A DNA stretch of 64,000 bases from JAEMQF01 sp963775015 (GCA_963775015.1 CAVZHI010000005.1:1-64000); one strand, 5' to 3'; positions 8,866 through 18,129 are shown, counted from the first letter of the stretch. Made by a program: numbers and translations. The notes: generated by a model from the sequence alone, not told the origin.

Positions 8866-10092
8866 ATGAGTAACCCTCAGCCGACGGTGTCGGATCGACG
8901 CCTCGCCCCGATGCTGTCGCTTGACGACTTCGAACACGCCGCGCGGCGCGTCCTGCCGCGCCCCGTGTTCGCCTACGTCGCCGGCAGCGTCGAGCAGAAA
9001 CTTGCGTTCGCCGACAATTTCCAGGCGTTTCGCGAGCTGGCCCTCGTGCCGCAGGTGCTGCGCAACGTGTCGCAGCGTCACCAGCGTGTCAGCCTGCTCG
9101 GCCATGAATACGCCGCGCCGTTCGGCATCGCGCCGATGGGCATGCTCGCGCTGAGCAGCTACCGCGGCGACGTCGTGATCGCGCGCGCCGCGCACGCGGC
9201 GAACATTCCCACTGTGATCAGCGGCACGTCGCTCGCGCGCCTCGAAGACATCGCAGAGGCCGCGCCGTCGAGCTGGTTCCAGGCCTACTTGCCGGGCGAG
9301 CCGCAGCGCATCAACGCGCTGCTCGAGCGTGTCGCCGCGGCGGGAATCCAGACGCTGATGCTCACCGTGGACTGCCCCGTGGGAGGAAACCGCGAAAACC
9401 ACGCGCGTGCCGGTTTTTCAACGCCGCTCAAACCGAATTTGCGGCTCGCGTTCGACGGCTTGGTGCGCCCGGGTTGGCTCGCCAAGACCGTGTTGCCGAC
9501 GCTGCTGCGCCACGGCATGCCGCACTTCGAAAACTCATACGCCGAGCGCGGCGCGCCGATTCTCTCGGCGACCGTGCTGCGCGATTTCTCCAAGCGCGAC
9601 CATTTCGACTGGAGCCACGTTGCCGCGATTCGCAAGACGTGGAAAGGGCCGCTCGTCGTGAAGGGCATCCTCAACCCGGCGGACGCGCAACTCGCGCGCA
9701 GCCATGGCGCAGACGCGCTCATCCTCTCCAACCATGGCGGGCGCCAGCTCGACAGCGCAATTGCAGCTTTGCGCGTATTGCCAGAGATCGTGGAACGAGC
9801 CGGTGACATGCCGGTGCTGATCGACGGCGGCATTCGCCGCGGCAGCGACGTGTTGAAGGCACTGGCGCTCGGCGCGCGCTTCGTCTTCGTCGGCCGCCCG
9901 TTCAATTTTGCTGCGGCGGTGGCCGGCGAAGCCGGCGTCGCGCACGCGATCAACTTGCTCGCTGACGAAGTCGACCGCAACCTGGCGCTGCTCGGCGTGA
10001 ACCGCTGCGCCGACGTGGGTTGGCAGCATGTGCGCGATCTGCGCGCGCCGTTTGTGCTTCGCCAGGCGGCGCGCGACGCGGCCTTGGCGTAG
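8866..10092 (+). CDS. FMN-dependent alpha-hydroxyacid oxidase/dehydrogenase
   Basis: Protein of 408 residues of the LldD/glycolate oxidase/mandelate dehydrogenase family, which oxidises 2-hydroxyacids to 2-oxoacids with FMN. The TIM barrel shows the catalytic His in LSNHGGRQLDS, an FMN-contacting Lys in LVVKGIL and the phosphate-binding LIDGGIRRGSDV, with GRPF after it. The ATG at 8866 is used because conserved sequence (LDDFEHAARRVLP) starts soon after. Whether the acceptor is oxygen or the quinone pool cannot be told. It is likely monocistronic and divergent from the binding-protein gene. Confidence 0.9.
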   Translation: MSNPQPTVSDRRLAPMLSLDDFEHAARRVLPRPVFAYVAGSVEQKLAFADNFQAFRELALVPQVLRNVSQRHQRVSLLGHEYAAPFGIAPMGMLALSSYRGDVVIARAAHAANIPTVISGTSLARLEDIAEAAPSSWFQAYLPGEPQRINALLERVAAAGIQTLMLTVDCPVGGNRENHARAGFSTPLKPNLRLAFDGLVRPGWLAKTVLPTLLRHGMPHFENSYAERGAPILSATVLRDFSKRDHFDWSHVAAIRKTWKGPLVVKGILNPADAQLARSHGADALILSNHGGRQLDSAIAALRVLPEIVERAGDMPVLIDGGIRRGSDVLKALALGARFVFVGRPFNFAAAVAGEAGVAHAINLLADEVDRNLALLGVNRCADVGWQHVRDLRAPFVLRQAARDAALA

Positions 10093-10134
10093 CCGATTCG
10101 ACGCGCGCCTCGCGTCGGCTCACTTCTCGCAGCG

Positions 10135-10490
10135 CTACAGGGCAGCGGCGTCGCCCGGTCGGATGAGCGCGATCAGCGCTTCGCAGACGCGTTCGTGCGC
10201 TGCCCGATTCAGCTGGCCCGCAACCGAGCGCACCAGCGAGAAGTTCGCGGTGAATAGCTTGGCCGGTCGCGCGTAGCTCGCGAGCCGCAGCCCGCCTTGC
10301 GCGAAGTCAGAATCGGCAAGCGCCACTGCATGGTGTCGGTGTAACTTTGGCTCGTGATCAGGCACATGACCCAGTCGCCCCGGCCTGCATCCGCCATCAC
10401 CAGCGCGGGGCGAAGCTTGTGTGCCGACAAGTCCGAAAATGGAAACGGCAGCAATACAACCTGTCGCCTCGCCAGCACGACGGTACTCAT
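10135..10490 (-). CDS. PemK/MazF-like toxin (frameshift near 10325)
   Basis: About 118 codons resembling PemK/MazF endoribonuclease toxins. The N-terminal part has QVVLLPFPFSDLSAHKLRPALV, the usual beta-strand with the conserved substrate-contact region, then CLITSQ. After a one-base break near 10325 the frame continues with LRLASYARPAKLFTANFSLV, also typical. Its ATG overlaps the stop of the antitoxin gene (ATGA), so translation is coupled. If the frameshift is real, the toxin is inactivated. Confidence 0.75.
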
Positions 10491-10723
10491 CGGTCGCCAG
10501 CACCGCCGGCCGGCTGCTCTTGCAGATGTGCCCAAGCGGCATCTTCCTCCTCCCGCAGCCAGTCCAACGCGAGGGACTTCTCACTCAGCAACGCACCGTT
10601 GGCCACTTCGTCGATCGGTTCGGTAAAGGTGACGAGCACTCTGTGCGGGCCCGCCAGGCGAATGGGTTCGAGGAATCGAATCGCCCCATCGGCGTTCAGG
10701 ACGGCTTCAAGAGTGGTCAGCAT
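10487..10723 (-). CDS. Antitoxin partner of the MazF-like toxin
   Basis: Protein of 78 residues directly upstream of, and overlapping by four bases, the MazF-like gene. It starts with a short beta-rich segment (LEAVLNADGAIRFLEP) and ends with an acidic amphipathic stretch (LDWLREEEDAAWAHLQ), the usual layout of antitoxins whose tail wraps the toxin. It is assigned mainly by position and size. The ATG at 10721-10723 is the natural start because upstream sequence shows no similarity. Confidence 0.65.
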   Translation of the reverse strand: MLTTLEAVLNADGAIRFLEPIRLAGPHRVLVTFTEPIDEVANGALLSEKSLALDWLREEEDAAWAHLQEQPAGGAGDR

Positions 10724-10913
10724 GATGGCCTCCAGGCAGGCGGCAGACAGGGCGAGGGGAAGAAATGACCCAGCGCCGATTATCGCCGTGTGAAGCCCGG
10801 CGCTGGCAGAGCGTTCGCTCACGAATCCCGGCGAACTTTCGCGGCCGAGGCTTGGCTCGCCATCAGCGCCGCGTCGATAGCGGCCAAGCAGCGAGCAAGC
10901 GGCCTTCGTCTTT

Positions 10914-11885
10914 TCAGGCGTCGGCTGTCTGCGCCGCAATGCGCCGGCAATGCGCGAGCGCGGCCTCGACGAGGTTGCTGCTCGCTTCGGGCGTGCGAAA
11001 CGCCGAATGCGCAGACAGGGTGACGTTCGGCAAGGTGGTGAACGGGTGCCCCGCCGGCAGCGGCTCGACCGCGAAGACGTCCAGGCCGGCGTGCGCGAGC
11101 TTGCCGCGGGTGAGCGCGTCGATCAGCGCTGCTTCGTCGAGCAGCGCCCCGCGTGCGGTGTTGACGAGGATCGCACCGTCGCGCATCGCATTGATTCGCC
11201 CGCGCGACAGGAAGCCGCGTGTCTCATCGGTGAGCAGCAGGTGCAGCGACACGACGTGGCTCGCCGCGAGCAGCGCGTCGATGCCGACGAACTCGACACC
11301 TGCATGATGAACCCGCGGCGTACGATTCCAAGCGACGACGTGCATTCCCGCACCCAGCGCCAAGCGCGCCATCTCTTGCGCAATTCCGCCGAAGCCGACG
11401 AGCCCGAGCGTCTTGCCTCGCAGTTGCATGCCTTCGGTGCGCGGCCAGCGGCCTTCGCGAATTGCGCGGTCCATTGGAGCCAGGCCACGCGCGCCGGCCC
11501 ACATCAGCGCAAAGGCGCACTCGGCGACCGCGGTGTCGCCGTAACCCTTGATGATGTGCACCGCGATGCCGAGTTCCGCGAGTGCCTCGGGGTCCATGTA
11601 GCTGCGCGCGCCGGTGCCCAGAAAGACGACGTGTTTGAACCCGGTGCAGCGCGCCGCCACCGCGGTGGGCAATGCGGTGTGGTCGACGATCGCAATCGGC
11701 GCGCCGTCGATGACGGCGGGCATCTCGTCCGGCGTGACGTCGACTTGCCGGTTCACCTGCACCGGCGGGTCACCCGCACGGTGCAGCCGCTCGAACAGAT
11801 CGCCCAGTGCCGGGCCGGCGTCGACAAAACTCGCGCGCCAGGGCGAGGCCGTCGGGGAAGGTGCGGTTGAAGCGTGAGACGTCAT
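10914..11885 (-). CDS. D-isomer-specific 2-hydroxyacid dehydrogenase
   Basis: NAD(P)-dependent enzyme of 323 residues reducing 2-oxoacids or oxidising D-2-hydroxyacids. The Rossmann turn is LGLVGFGGIAQEMARLAL near residue 160. The catalytic Arg is in NTARGALLDEAAL, followed by a Glu in DVFAVEPLP and the catalytic His in TLSAHSAF. It is first of a set of minus-strand genes with a glutathione transferase (22 bases apart), possibly co-transcribed. The substrate is unknown; glyoxylate/hydroxypyruvate or phosphoglycerate-like acids are possible. Confidence 0.88.
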   Translation of the reverse strand: MTSHASTAPSPTASPWRASFVDAGPALGDLFERLHRAGDPPVQVNRQVDVTPDEMPAVIDGAPIAIVDHTALPTAVAARCTGFKHVVFLGTGARSYMDPEALAELGIAVHIIKGYGDTAVAECAFALMWAGARGLAPMDRAIREGRWPRTEGMQLRGKTLGLVGFGGIAQEMARLALGAGMHVVAWNRTPRVHHAGVEFVGIDALLAASHVVSLHLLLTDETRGFLSRGRINAMRDGAILVNTARGALLDEAALIDALTRGKLAHAGLDVFAVEPLPAGHPFTTLPNVTLSAHSAFRTPEASSNLVEAALAHCRRIAAQTADA

Positions 11886-11907
11886 GGAGCGTCGCCCGGA
11901 AGTGCGA

Positions 11908-12543
11908 TCAAAGCGCCATCGAAGGCCGCTGCGCGAGTGCGGCGCGCCAGCGTTGCAAGTGCGGGTGCTGCTCGCCCGGCTTGACCTTCACCACGCGCGC
12001 AAAGTCCACGGCGACGACGGCGCTGATGTCGGCAACGCTGAAGCGATCCGTCGCGACGAAATCCCGGTCAGCGAGGCGCTCGTTCAACATGACGAAAAAC
12101 TGCTGCACCCGCGCCAGGCCACGCTGCGCGAGTTCGGGGATCTGCGCATAGTCCACCGGGCCGGGCAGGGCGCGGTTCACCATCGCCGGCGCGCTGTTGC
12201 GCAATGCTTCGGCGATCGCCATCAAGCCCTCGAACTCGATCCGCCAGTTCCAGCTCGAAATCTCCGCTTTTTCCGCCGGCGTGGTGCCGAGCAGCGGCGG
12301 CTGCGGAAACCTCGCCTCGAGCCACGCCGTGATCGCCGCGTTGTCGGTGAGCAGCAGGCCGTCGTCGGTGCGCAGCGTGGGCACGGTGCAATGCGGGTTG
12401 ATCTTGCGATACGCCTCGCCTAACTGCTCGCCGGCGCGCAGGTCGACCTGCACCGTCTCGAACGTGACGCCTTTTTCGGCGAGCAGGATGCGCGCCCGGC
12501 GTGGGCTCGGCGCGGTGGCGCAGTCGTAGAACGTGATCGTCAT
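11908..12543 (-). CDS. Glutathione S-transferase
   Basis: Protein of 211 residues with the thioredoxin-like N-domain (ITFYDCATAPSPRRARILLAEKG), the cis-Pro segment CTVPTL, the DGLLLTDNAAITAWLEARFP glutathione-gamma-Glu binding motif and an all-helical C-domain. It probably conjugates or reduces electrophiles using glutathione. Genes on both sides run in the same direction with short gaps, which fits an operon 13868 to 10914 containing two GSTs and a small NTF2-like protein. Confidence 0.88.
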   Translation of the reverse strand: MTITFYDCATAPSPRRARILLAEKGVTFETVQVDLRAGEQLGEAYRKINPHCTVPTLRTDDGLLLTDNAAITAWLEARFPQPPLLGTTPAEKAEISSWNWRIEFEGLMAIAEALRNSAPAMVNRALPGPVDYAQIPELAQRGLARVQQFFVMLNERLADRDFVATDRFSVADISAVVAVDFARVVKVKPGEQHPHLQRWRAALAQRPSMAL

Positions 12544-12558
12544 CGTGAAGGCTCGCGG

Positions 12559-12939
12559 TTACGGCGCGACCACGGTCGCAAACACCTTTTGTGCAACGAC
12601 CCAGCGCCCGTCGATCTTGAGCAGGTTCAGGTAGTCGGTGAAGAAGCGCGGCGGAATCTGGCACTTGAGCTTGACGAATGCGGTCGTCGGCCCCGACTGG
12701 TCGACGAGCAGAATCGCGTCATCGCGCGCCAGGCCCTTGGACTTCGGCGTCGGCCGCTCGCGAACCGCCTTGAGCCACTGCGCGCGCGGCAGCACGGTCA
12801 AATTGCCGTCTTGTTCGTAGGTGAGCGCGCAGGTGGGATGAAATACGCTGGCGAGCTTGTCAGCGTCGCCCTCGTAGAGCCCGTCCAGGTAGGTGCGCAC
12901 GGTCTGTTCGATTGCATTGCGGTCATCAGGATGGTTCAT
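12559..12939 (-). CDS. NTF2-like putative lumazine-binding protein
   Basis: Protein of 126 residues with the SnoaL/NTF2 cone fold pattern: RNAIEQTVRTYLDGLYEGD at the start, FHPTC.LTYE in the middle and INLLKIDGRWVVAQKVF-type ending (seen as NLLKIDGRWVVAQKVFAT). It matches the putative lumazine-binding family. The ATG at 12937-12939 is preferred over an upstream start because AGGAGA precedes it at good distance. The function is unknown; it lies between two GST genes and may be part of that operon. Confidence 0.75.
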   Translation of the reverse strand: MNHPDDRNAIEQTVRTYLDGLYEGDADKLASVFHPTCALTYEQDGNLTVLPRAQWLKAVRERPTPKSKGLARDDAILLVDQSGPTTAFVKLKCQIPPRFFTDYLNLLKIDGRWVVAQKVFATVVAP

Positions 12940-12980
12940 CGTCGTTCTCCTCTGCAAGCCATCGTATCAACTGAGGCCGG

Positions 12981-13868
12981 CTATGCCTGCACCGCCGCCA
13001 CCTTGTCTTGCGTCTTCGTCTCGAAATCGCTCGCCTCGTGCCGCTCGTGCAGCTGGCTCGCCAGCTGGCCCCAGGTGCGGTTCACCATGCGGCCGCGCTT
13101 GACTGCCGGGCGCTGCGCGATTTGTTCGGCCCAGCGCTGCACATGTTTGTACTCCTGCACCTGGAGGAACTCGCCCGATTCATACAGCACGCCCTTGGCG
13201 AGCGCGCCGTACCAGGGCCAGACGGCGATGTCGGCGAGTGTGTACGCGTCGCCCGCGAGGTACTCGCTCTCGCTGAGGCGCCGGTCGAGAACGTCGAGCT
13301 GGCGCTTCACTTCCATCGCGAAGCGGTCGATCGGGTACTCCATCTTGCTTGGCGCGTAGGCATAAAAGTGGCCGAAGCCGCCGCCGAGGTAGGGCGCCGA
13401 GCCCATTTGCCAGAACAGCCACGACAGGCATTCGGCGCGGTTCGGATGCCCCACCGGCGGCAGGAAAGCGCTGCCGAACTTCTCTGCGAGGTGCATCAGG
13501 ATCGCGCCGGATTCGAACACGCGAACCGGCTGCTTCGGATTGCTGCGGTCGAGCAACGCCGGGATCTTCGAGTTCGGGTTCACCGCGACAAACCCGCTGC
13601 CGAACTGATCGCCGCTGTTGATGCGGATCAGCCACGCGTCGTACTCGGCGCCGGCGTGGCCGAGGGCGAGCAGCTCTTCGAGCATGACCGTCACTTTCAC
13701 GCCGTTCGGCGTCGCGAGTGAATAGAGTTGCAGCGGGTGTCGACCTACGGGCAATTCCTTCTCGTGCGTGGCGCCGGCGATGGGGCGGTTGATGCTGGCG
13801 AATTGGCCGCCAGACTCCTTGTTCCAGGTCCAGATCTTGGGCGGCGTGTAGGGTGGCGGGTCGGTCAT
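12981..13868 (-). CDS. yghU: YghU-like glutathione-dependent disulfide-bond oxidoreductase
   Basis: GST-superfamily protein of 295 residues, close to the length of E. coli YghU. Diagnostic points are the N-terminal extension (PPKIWTWNKESGGQFASINRP), the QLYSLATPNGVKVTVMLEE thioredoxin-fold start, NPNSKIPAL and FESGAILMHLAEKFG, then YLAGDAYTLADIAVWPWYG in the helical domain. Such proteins bind two glutathione molecules and reduce disulfides. It probably heads the minus-strand GST operon. It is divergent from the beta-lactamase-like gene, with a 54-base shared upstream region. Confidence 0.88.
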   Translation of the reverse strand: MTDPPPYTPPKIWTWNKESGGQFASINRPIAGATHEKELPVGRHPLQLYSLATPNGVKVTVMLEELLALGHAGAEYDAWLIRINSGDQFGSGFVAVNPNSKIPALLDRSNPKQPVRVFESGAILMHLAEKFGSAFLPPVGHPNRAECLSWLFWQMGSAPYLGGGFGHFYAYAPSKMEYPIDRFAMEVKRQLDVLDRRLSESEYLAGDAYTLADIAVWPWYGALAKGVLYESGEFLQVQEYKHVQRWAEQIAQRPAVKRGRMVNRTWGQLASQLHERHEASDFETKTQDKVAAVQA

Positions 13869-13922
13869 GCGGTGGGTTCCTCTGGCGCGATGGGTACAGT
13901 ATCAGGGCAACCGGAGCACGCC

Positions 13923-15144
13923 ATGAACTTCAGGAAGATCGCGCTCGGCCTGCTGGCTGCCGTCGGCGTGGCAGGCGCGGCCGGCTGGTTCAGCCTCGAC
14001 AAGGAAACGCGCGGCCTGCTCGCGACGCTGCCGACGAACCGCGACCTGCTGTTCTGGACCCAGGAACAGCGCGATGCGGCGTTTCGCGCGCTGGACCGGC
14101 TGCCGGTGCTCGCGAAGTGGCGCGTCGTTCCGGCCGGCGCCACGCCCACGCCGCTGCCGCCGGGGCCGCCACTGAAGCTGGCGCATGGACGTCGACGCCT
14201 ACATGGCCGGCCAGCGCAGCGCGGCGCTGCTGATCGTGCACGACGGCAAGTTGCGCCTGGAGCGCTACGGCCTTGGCTTCGACGCGGGCGGGCGCTGGAC
14301 GAGTTTTTCGGTCGCCAAGTCGGTGACGTCGACGCTCGTCGGCGCCGCCGTCCGCGACGGCCACATCCGCAGCATGGACGACAAGGTCAGCGACTACGTC
14401 GCGGCGATGAAGGGCTCGGCCTACGACGACGTCAGCATCCGCCAGCTGCTGACGATGACCTCGGGCGTGCGCTGGAACGAAGACTACGCCGATCCGAACT
14501 CCGACGTGGCGCGCTTCAACAAGCATCAACCCGAGGAGGGAGTGGATGCGCTCGTGAGCTACATGCGCCGGCTGCCGCGCGACGCGCCGCCCGGCACGCG
14601 CTGGCACTACAGCACCGGCGAGACGAACCTGGTGGGCATCCTGGTGAGCCAGGCGACGAAGAAGCCGCTCGCGACCTACCTGTCGGAAAAAATCTGGGTG
14701 CCCGCCGGCATGGAGCAGCAGGCGACGTGGATCCTCAGCCGCACAGGCCAGGAGATCAGCGGCTGCTGCATCCAGGCCGCGTCGCGCGATTACGCACGCT
14801 TCGGCGTGTTCATCCTGAACGGGGCACGCGTGAACGGCCAGAGCATCGCGCCGGACGGCTGGCTCACTGAGGCGACGACCGAGCGCACCGGCATCGGCCA
14901 GCCCGGCCGCGGCTACGGCTACCAGTGGTGGACCTACACCGACGGCGCTTTCGCCGCGCGCGGCATCTTCGGCCAAGGCATCTTCATCGACCCGAAGCGC
15001 CGCCTCGTGATCGCCTCCAATGCGAACTGGGCCGCGGGCGCGAGCGACCCCGCAACGAGCGCGGCGCGCGAGGCTTTTTACCGCGCGGTGCAGAAAGCCG
15101 TCGACGCCGAGGCCGGTGTGCCGGGCGCCGGGGCGGGGCAATGA
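13923..15144 (+). CDS. Class C beta-lactamase-like serine hydrolase (frameshift near 14180)
   Basis: About 407 codons. The N-terminus has a hydrophobic export segment (IALGLLAAVGVAGAAGWF). The catalytic SxxK is SVAK in SFSVAKSVTS, the second motif is around YSTGE, and DVSIRQLLTMTSGV is typical of penicillin-binding-protein-like esterases. The start part and the body are in different frames, joined near 14180. Probable role: esterase or peptidase in the periplasm. It is followed after 43 bases by an acyl-CoA dehydrogenase-like gene. Confidence 0.82.
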
Positions 15145-15187
15145 TGACGGCGCGCGCGAACCACGCTCGAGCCGCGTCTTCATCAAC

Positions 15188-16144
15188 ATGAACCCGGCTC
15201 TGCACGCCTGCCTCACGGCTTCGCCGCAGGCGCGCGCAATCGACACTGTGGCCGACTGGTGGCCAACGTGGCAATCACTCAACGCCTCCACCACCGACCC
15301 CGCAGCGCTCGCCGTCGCCGGCGGCTTCGCTGCCGACCGCGTCGCCTGGGCCTTCGCCAGCGGCTACCAGGCCGCCCTGCGCGCGCTGCTGCCCGACCTG
15401 CCGCACGATACGCTCGCTGCGTTCTGCGTCACCGAGGCGGCAGGAAACCGCCCGCGCGACATCCGCACCACGATCGTTGCGCAGCCCGACGGCACAATGC
15501 GCATCGATGGCGCGAAGCGCTGGACGACGCTCGGCCCGGCGAGCACGCTGCTGCTGATCGTCGGCGCGCTGCCCACGCTGGAGGGCGCAGGCGAAAGGCC
15601 GGTGCTGCGCGTCGCGCGAGTCCCGGTACCCAGCCCCGGCCTCGTGCTGCAGCCGATGCCGCCGACGCGCTTCGTTCCCGAGGTGCCGCACGCGCAGGTG
15701 ATGCTGCAGGACCTGCGCGTCGGCGCCGATGCGCTGCTGCCGGCGGACGGCTACGACGCCTACGTGAAGCCGTTTCGCACCCTCGAAGACGTGCACGTCA
15801 CCCTGGCCGTGCTCGCCTACCTGCTGCGCGAAGGCCGCGCGCAGCGCTGGCCGGCGCCGTTCAACGAGCAGCTCGCCGCCGCGCTTGCCTTGCTGCTCCA
15901 ACTGGCCGCCGAGGACCCACGCGCCGCGCAGACGCACATCGTGTTGGCCGGCGCACTGCGTTTTGCGCATCGCCTCTGCGCGGACGCTACGGCGCTGTGG
16001 GCCAGCGCGGGCGATGATGACGACGCAGCGGCGCGGCGCTGGCAGCGCGACGCGGCGTTGTTCGAGGTGGCCGGGTCGGCACGTGAACAACGCGCCGAGC
16101 GCGCGTGGGAACGCTTGGGCGATACGCTGTCGGCGGGCGGCTAG
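15188..16144 (+). CDS. Acyl-CoA dehydrogenase-like protein, short and diverged
   Basis: Protein of 318 residues with the pattern of an acyl-CoA dehydrogenase middle domain: FCVTEAAGNRPRDIRTT, then DGTMRIDGAKRWTTLGPAS. The latter is equivalent to the FAD-binding (N)G.K.W.T segment. The C-terminal helical domain is weakly conserved, and the ARVAFG-type and QVHGG motifs are absent. Family members are usually 380-400 residues, so this one is reduced and may be catalytically altered. Its 3' end overlaps the convergent RibD-like gene by four bases. Confidence 0.65.
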   Translation: MNPALHACLTASPQARAIDTVADWWPTWQSLNASTTDPAALAVAGGFAADRVAWAFASGYQAALRALLPDLPHDTLAAFCVTEAAGNRPRDIRTTIVAQPDGTMRIDGAKRWTTLGPASTLLLIVGALPTLEGAGERPVLRVARVPVPSPGLVLQPMPPTRFVPEVPHAQVMLQDLRVGADALLPADGYDAYVKPFRTLEDVHVTLAVLAYLLREGRAQRWPAPFNEQLAAALALLLQLAAEDPRAAQTHIVLAGALRFAHRLCADATALWASAGDDDDAAARRWQRDAALFEVAGSAREQRAERAWERLGDTLSAGG

Positions 16145-16671
16145 CCAGGAACATAGGTCAACCTGATCACGTCCTCGCCAATCCGGTCAGCCGCCACAAG
16201 GTGCAGCGGCGGCCGGGGTCCGGCGAAATAGGGCTTGCCGTGACCCAGCACGACGGGGTGCAGGTAGATTCGATACTCATCGATCAGGCCAAGTTGGGTG
16301 AGGCTTTGCGCCAAGACCGTGCCAGCAACTTCGATCTCCCCGTCGCGCTCGGCCTTCAACTCGCGCAGCGCACTCTCAAGATCACCCTCAACCAGCCTGG
16401 CGTTGGGGCCGACCGATTTCAACGAGCGCGAGACGACCCATTTCGGCTGGTTCCGCCACGCCGCCGCGAAGGCCTGTTCATCTGCACTCCATTCAGGATG
16501 ATCGTCGTCCCAGTAGCGCATGACCTCATACATTTGGCGGCCGTAAACACTGCCCGCCTGCCCCTGAGCCTCCTCAATGAAGTGGCGGAAGAGCGTGGGG
16601 CTTGGCGCAAACGCCATATGGTCGACGTAGCCGTCCAGGGACTGGTTCATTCCAAACACGAGCTTGGCCAT
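16141..16671 (-). CDS. Dihydrofolate reductase-like (RibD C-terminal) family protein
   Basis: Protein of 176 residues of the RibD C-terminal/dihydrofolate reductase fold. It begins AKLVFGMNQSLDGYVDH and includes SVYGRQMYEVMRYW, KWVVSRSLKSVG, GEIEVAGTVLAQSL and YLHPVVLGHGKPYF. Such stand-alone proteins are NADPH-binding reductases of unknown substrate. The ATG at 16669-16671 is chosen because GGAG precedes it at 12 bases and similarity begins at once. Confidence 0.85.
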   Translation of the reverse strand: MAKLVFGMNQSLDGYVDHMAFAPSPTLFRHFIEEAQGQAGSVYGRQMYEVMRYWDDDHPEWSADEQAFAAAWRNQPKWVVSRSLKSVGPNARLVEGDLESALRELKAERDGEIEVAGTVLAQSLTQLGLIDEYRIYLHPVVLGHGKPYFAGPRPPLHLVAADRIGEDVIRLTYVPG

Positions 16672-16689
16672 GCTGCAAATCTCCATCTG

Positions 16690-17097
16690 AAGTTCTCAGA
16701 ATAAATTGTGCCGCCGTTGCGCGTGAGTGAGGTTGAGCATCAAACAAACTCGCGCCGCTCTGTCGATGGGGTCAGAGGTCGGTGAGTCACCCGGATCGGA
16801 AACTCAGTTAATTAAGCGGTGTTGTGCGACCGCTCGTTCGCGACGAAGGGAACGTCGCGCGCAGGCGTGTGACGGTTCCCTCCCCTCAATAGCCGACGCT
16901 GAGGGGGAGGCTCCTTTTTCCCATCGACCCACGCCGCGGTCCAAACATTAGTTGGCAGGCGTCGAAGAAGCACGTTCGCTCCATCCGGGGTGGCACGTCA
17001 AGACTGCCTGACGATGCTGTAGTAGACCGGCGACACAGTGCCAACTTGGTAGGCGCGCAGCAAACCCGTCTTGAATTTCTATTGCTCACTGAGCAGG
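16690..17097. other. Gene-free stretch before the IS remnant
   Basis: No frame in this stretch has recognisable similarity. It contains the terminator-like hairpin at 16878-16919 and nothing else I can name. It may be debris associated with the adjacent insertion-sequence remnant. Confidence 0.4.
16878..16919 (+). terminator. Hairpin plus T-run, terminator-like
   Basis: The arm 16878-16888 (CCCTCCCCTCA) pairs with 16900-16910 (TGAGGGGGAGG) at 9 of 11 positions around an 11-base loop, and a TTTTT tract follows at 16915-16919. This looks like a rho-independent terminator for plus-strand transcription, although no intact plus-strand gene lies just upstream. Confidence 0.4.
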
Positions 17098-17214
17098 ATG
17101 GTGTCCACCAAGCAAACAGGTGGACACCATGGCAGAGTCCAAACGCGCGCCGCGGCGGCGCCATGCCGAAGAGCTGAAGGCGCGGGTTCTGTCCGAGTGC
17201 TCGCAGTCTGGAGC
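17098..17214 (+). mobile_element. IS66-type transposase accessory ORF remnant with perfect inverted repeat
   Basis: A perfect 12-base inverted repeat (ATGGTGTCCACC at 17098-17109, its complement at 17119-17130) surrounds a 9-base spacer. Its right end contains the ATG of a reading frame: MAESKRAPRRRHAEELKARV, then LSECSQSGA. This resembles the helix-turn-helix start of IS66-family TnpA-type proteins. The similarity stops near 17214 and runs into the ParE-like gene end. It is a decayed insertion fragment; the rest of the element is absent. Confidence 0.55.
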
Positions 17215-17226
17215 CATGGCGCTGCC

Positions 17227-17601
17227 TCAGGGCTCCCACAGCTTCGCGAACGCGAACGACAGTTGGCGGTGGTGGCGGATCGACAGGAGATAGACCGTCG
17301 AACCAGTCTGTGTGTAGAGCATCAAGTAGTCGCCGTGCAGGTACTCGCGCAAGGCGTCTGCCGCGCCCGGCGGCAGGGCGCGGAGTTGCGCCAACGCTTC
17401 GGCAGACTGCGGCGGATTGTCGAGATACCGGCGCCCGATACGCGGGAAGCGGCGCAGGTTCGGGATGACTGTGCGCCGCAGGCCATCAAGCAGCTTGTCG
17501 TAGGCCTGCGGCGCACCAGCATCAGTCAGGAATGCCTCGATCGACTCCAGCCGCTCGATGAAGCTGGCGGTGAGTTCGACCTGGATACGCGACTCAGCCA
17601 C
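17227..17601 (-). CDS. RelE/ParE-superfamily toxin
   Basis: Protein of 124 residues with a RelE/ParE plan: LTASFIERLESIEAFL helix, LRRFPRIGRRYLDNP, then the C-terminal YLLSIRHHRQLSFAF, the signature beta-strand of ParE-like toxins. Its start overlaps the antitoxin gene by 8 bases. Members poison gyrase or act on ribosome-bound mRNA. The pair borders an IS66-like remnant, consistent with arrival on a mobile segment. Confidence 0.82.
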   Translation of the reverse strand: MAESRIQVELTASFIERLESIEAFLTDAGAPQAYDKLLDGLRRTVIPNLRRFPRIGRRYLDNPPQSAEALAQLRALPPGAADALREYLHGDYLMLYTQTGSTVYLLSIRHHRQLSFAFAKLWEP

Positions 17602-17911
17602 GCCGCTTCGTGGTCTTGGCTACGGGCTTGCGCGCTTGCTGCAGGCGGGCAATGGCCGTGTCCGCGTCCTCGGTGCGTCCGGCGGCAATGTCAGCCAGGC
17701 CGCGCGTCGCGTCTTCGAGCAGCAGCAGATGGATGCGCTCGCGCTCCAGGCGGTGGTAGTAGTCCAATCGATCGGAGTCGATCAGCGCGACGTAGCTCTC
17801 GCCATTCTTGGTGATGACCTTTTCGCTGCCTTGCTTCACCTCATCGGCCAGCTCGGAGAGGGTGGCGCGGGCTTGGGTGAAGGGCACGACATCCTTGGCG
17901 GCGATCGACAT
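17594..17911 (-). CDS. Phd/YefM-type antitoxin
   Basis: Protein of 105 residues. The N-terminal segment VVPFTQARATLSELADEVKQG then VITKNGESYVALI is the classic Phd/YefM DNA-binding domain, and the C-terminal half is the expected toxin-binding tail. The ATG at 17909-17911 follows AGGAGCTCCC, a good ribosome site. The gene precedes and overlaps the toxin gene; the protein probably autorepresses this promoter. Confidence 0.85.
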   Translation of the reverse strand: MSIAAKDVVPFTQARATLSELADEVKQGSEKVITKNGESYVALIDSDRLDYYHRLERERIHLLLLEDATRGLADIAAGRTEDADTAIARLQQARKPVAKTTKRRG

Positions 17912-18129
17912 GGGAGCTCCTGTATTGCAGAATTCTGCGCAGTTTACGCGATATGCCCATGTGCCGTTAGCACCGTGTTGCGGCTGGCTGCCCAAGGCTC
18001 GGTGTCCCGTGGTTCGTGTGCGAGTTCGTCTGGGACAAACGTCGGGCTCGACAAAAGCCGCATCCCGCGGTGGGATTGGTCACAGCGCCTCTGTTCCGTT
18101 CTCGAACAACCAGCGCTGTTGACCGGCCC

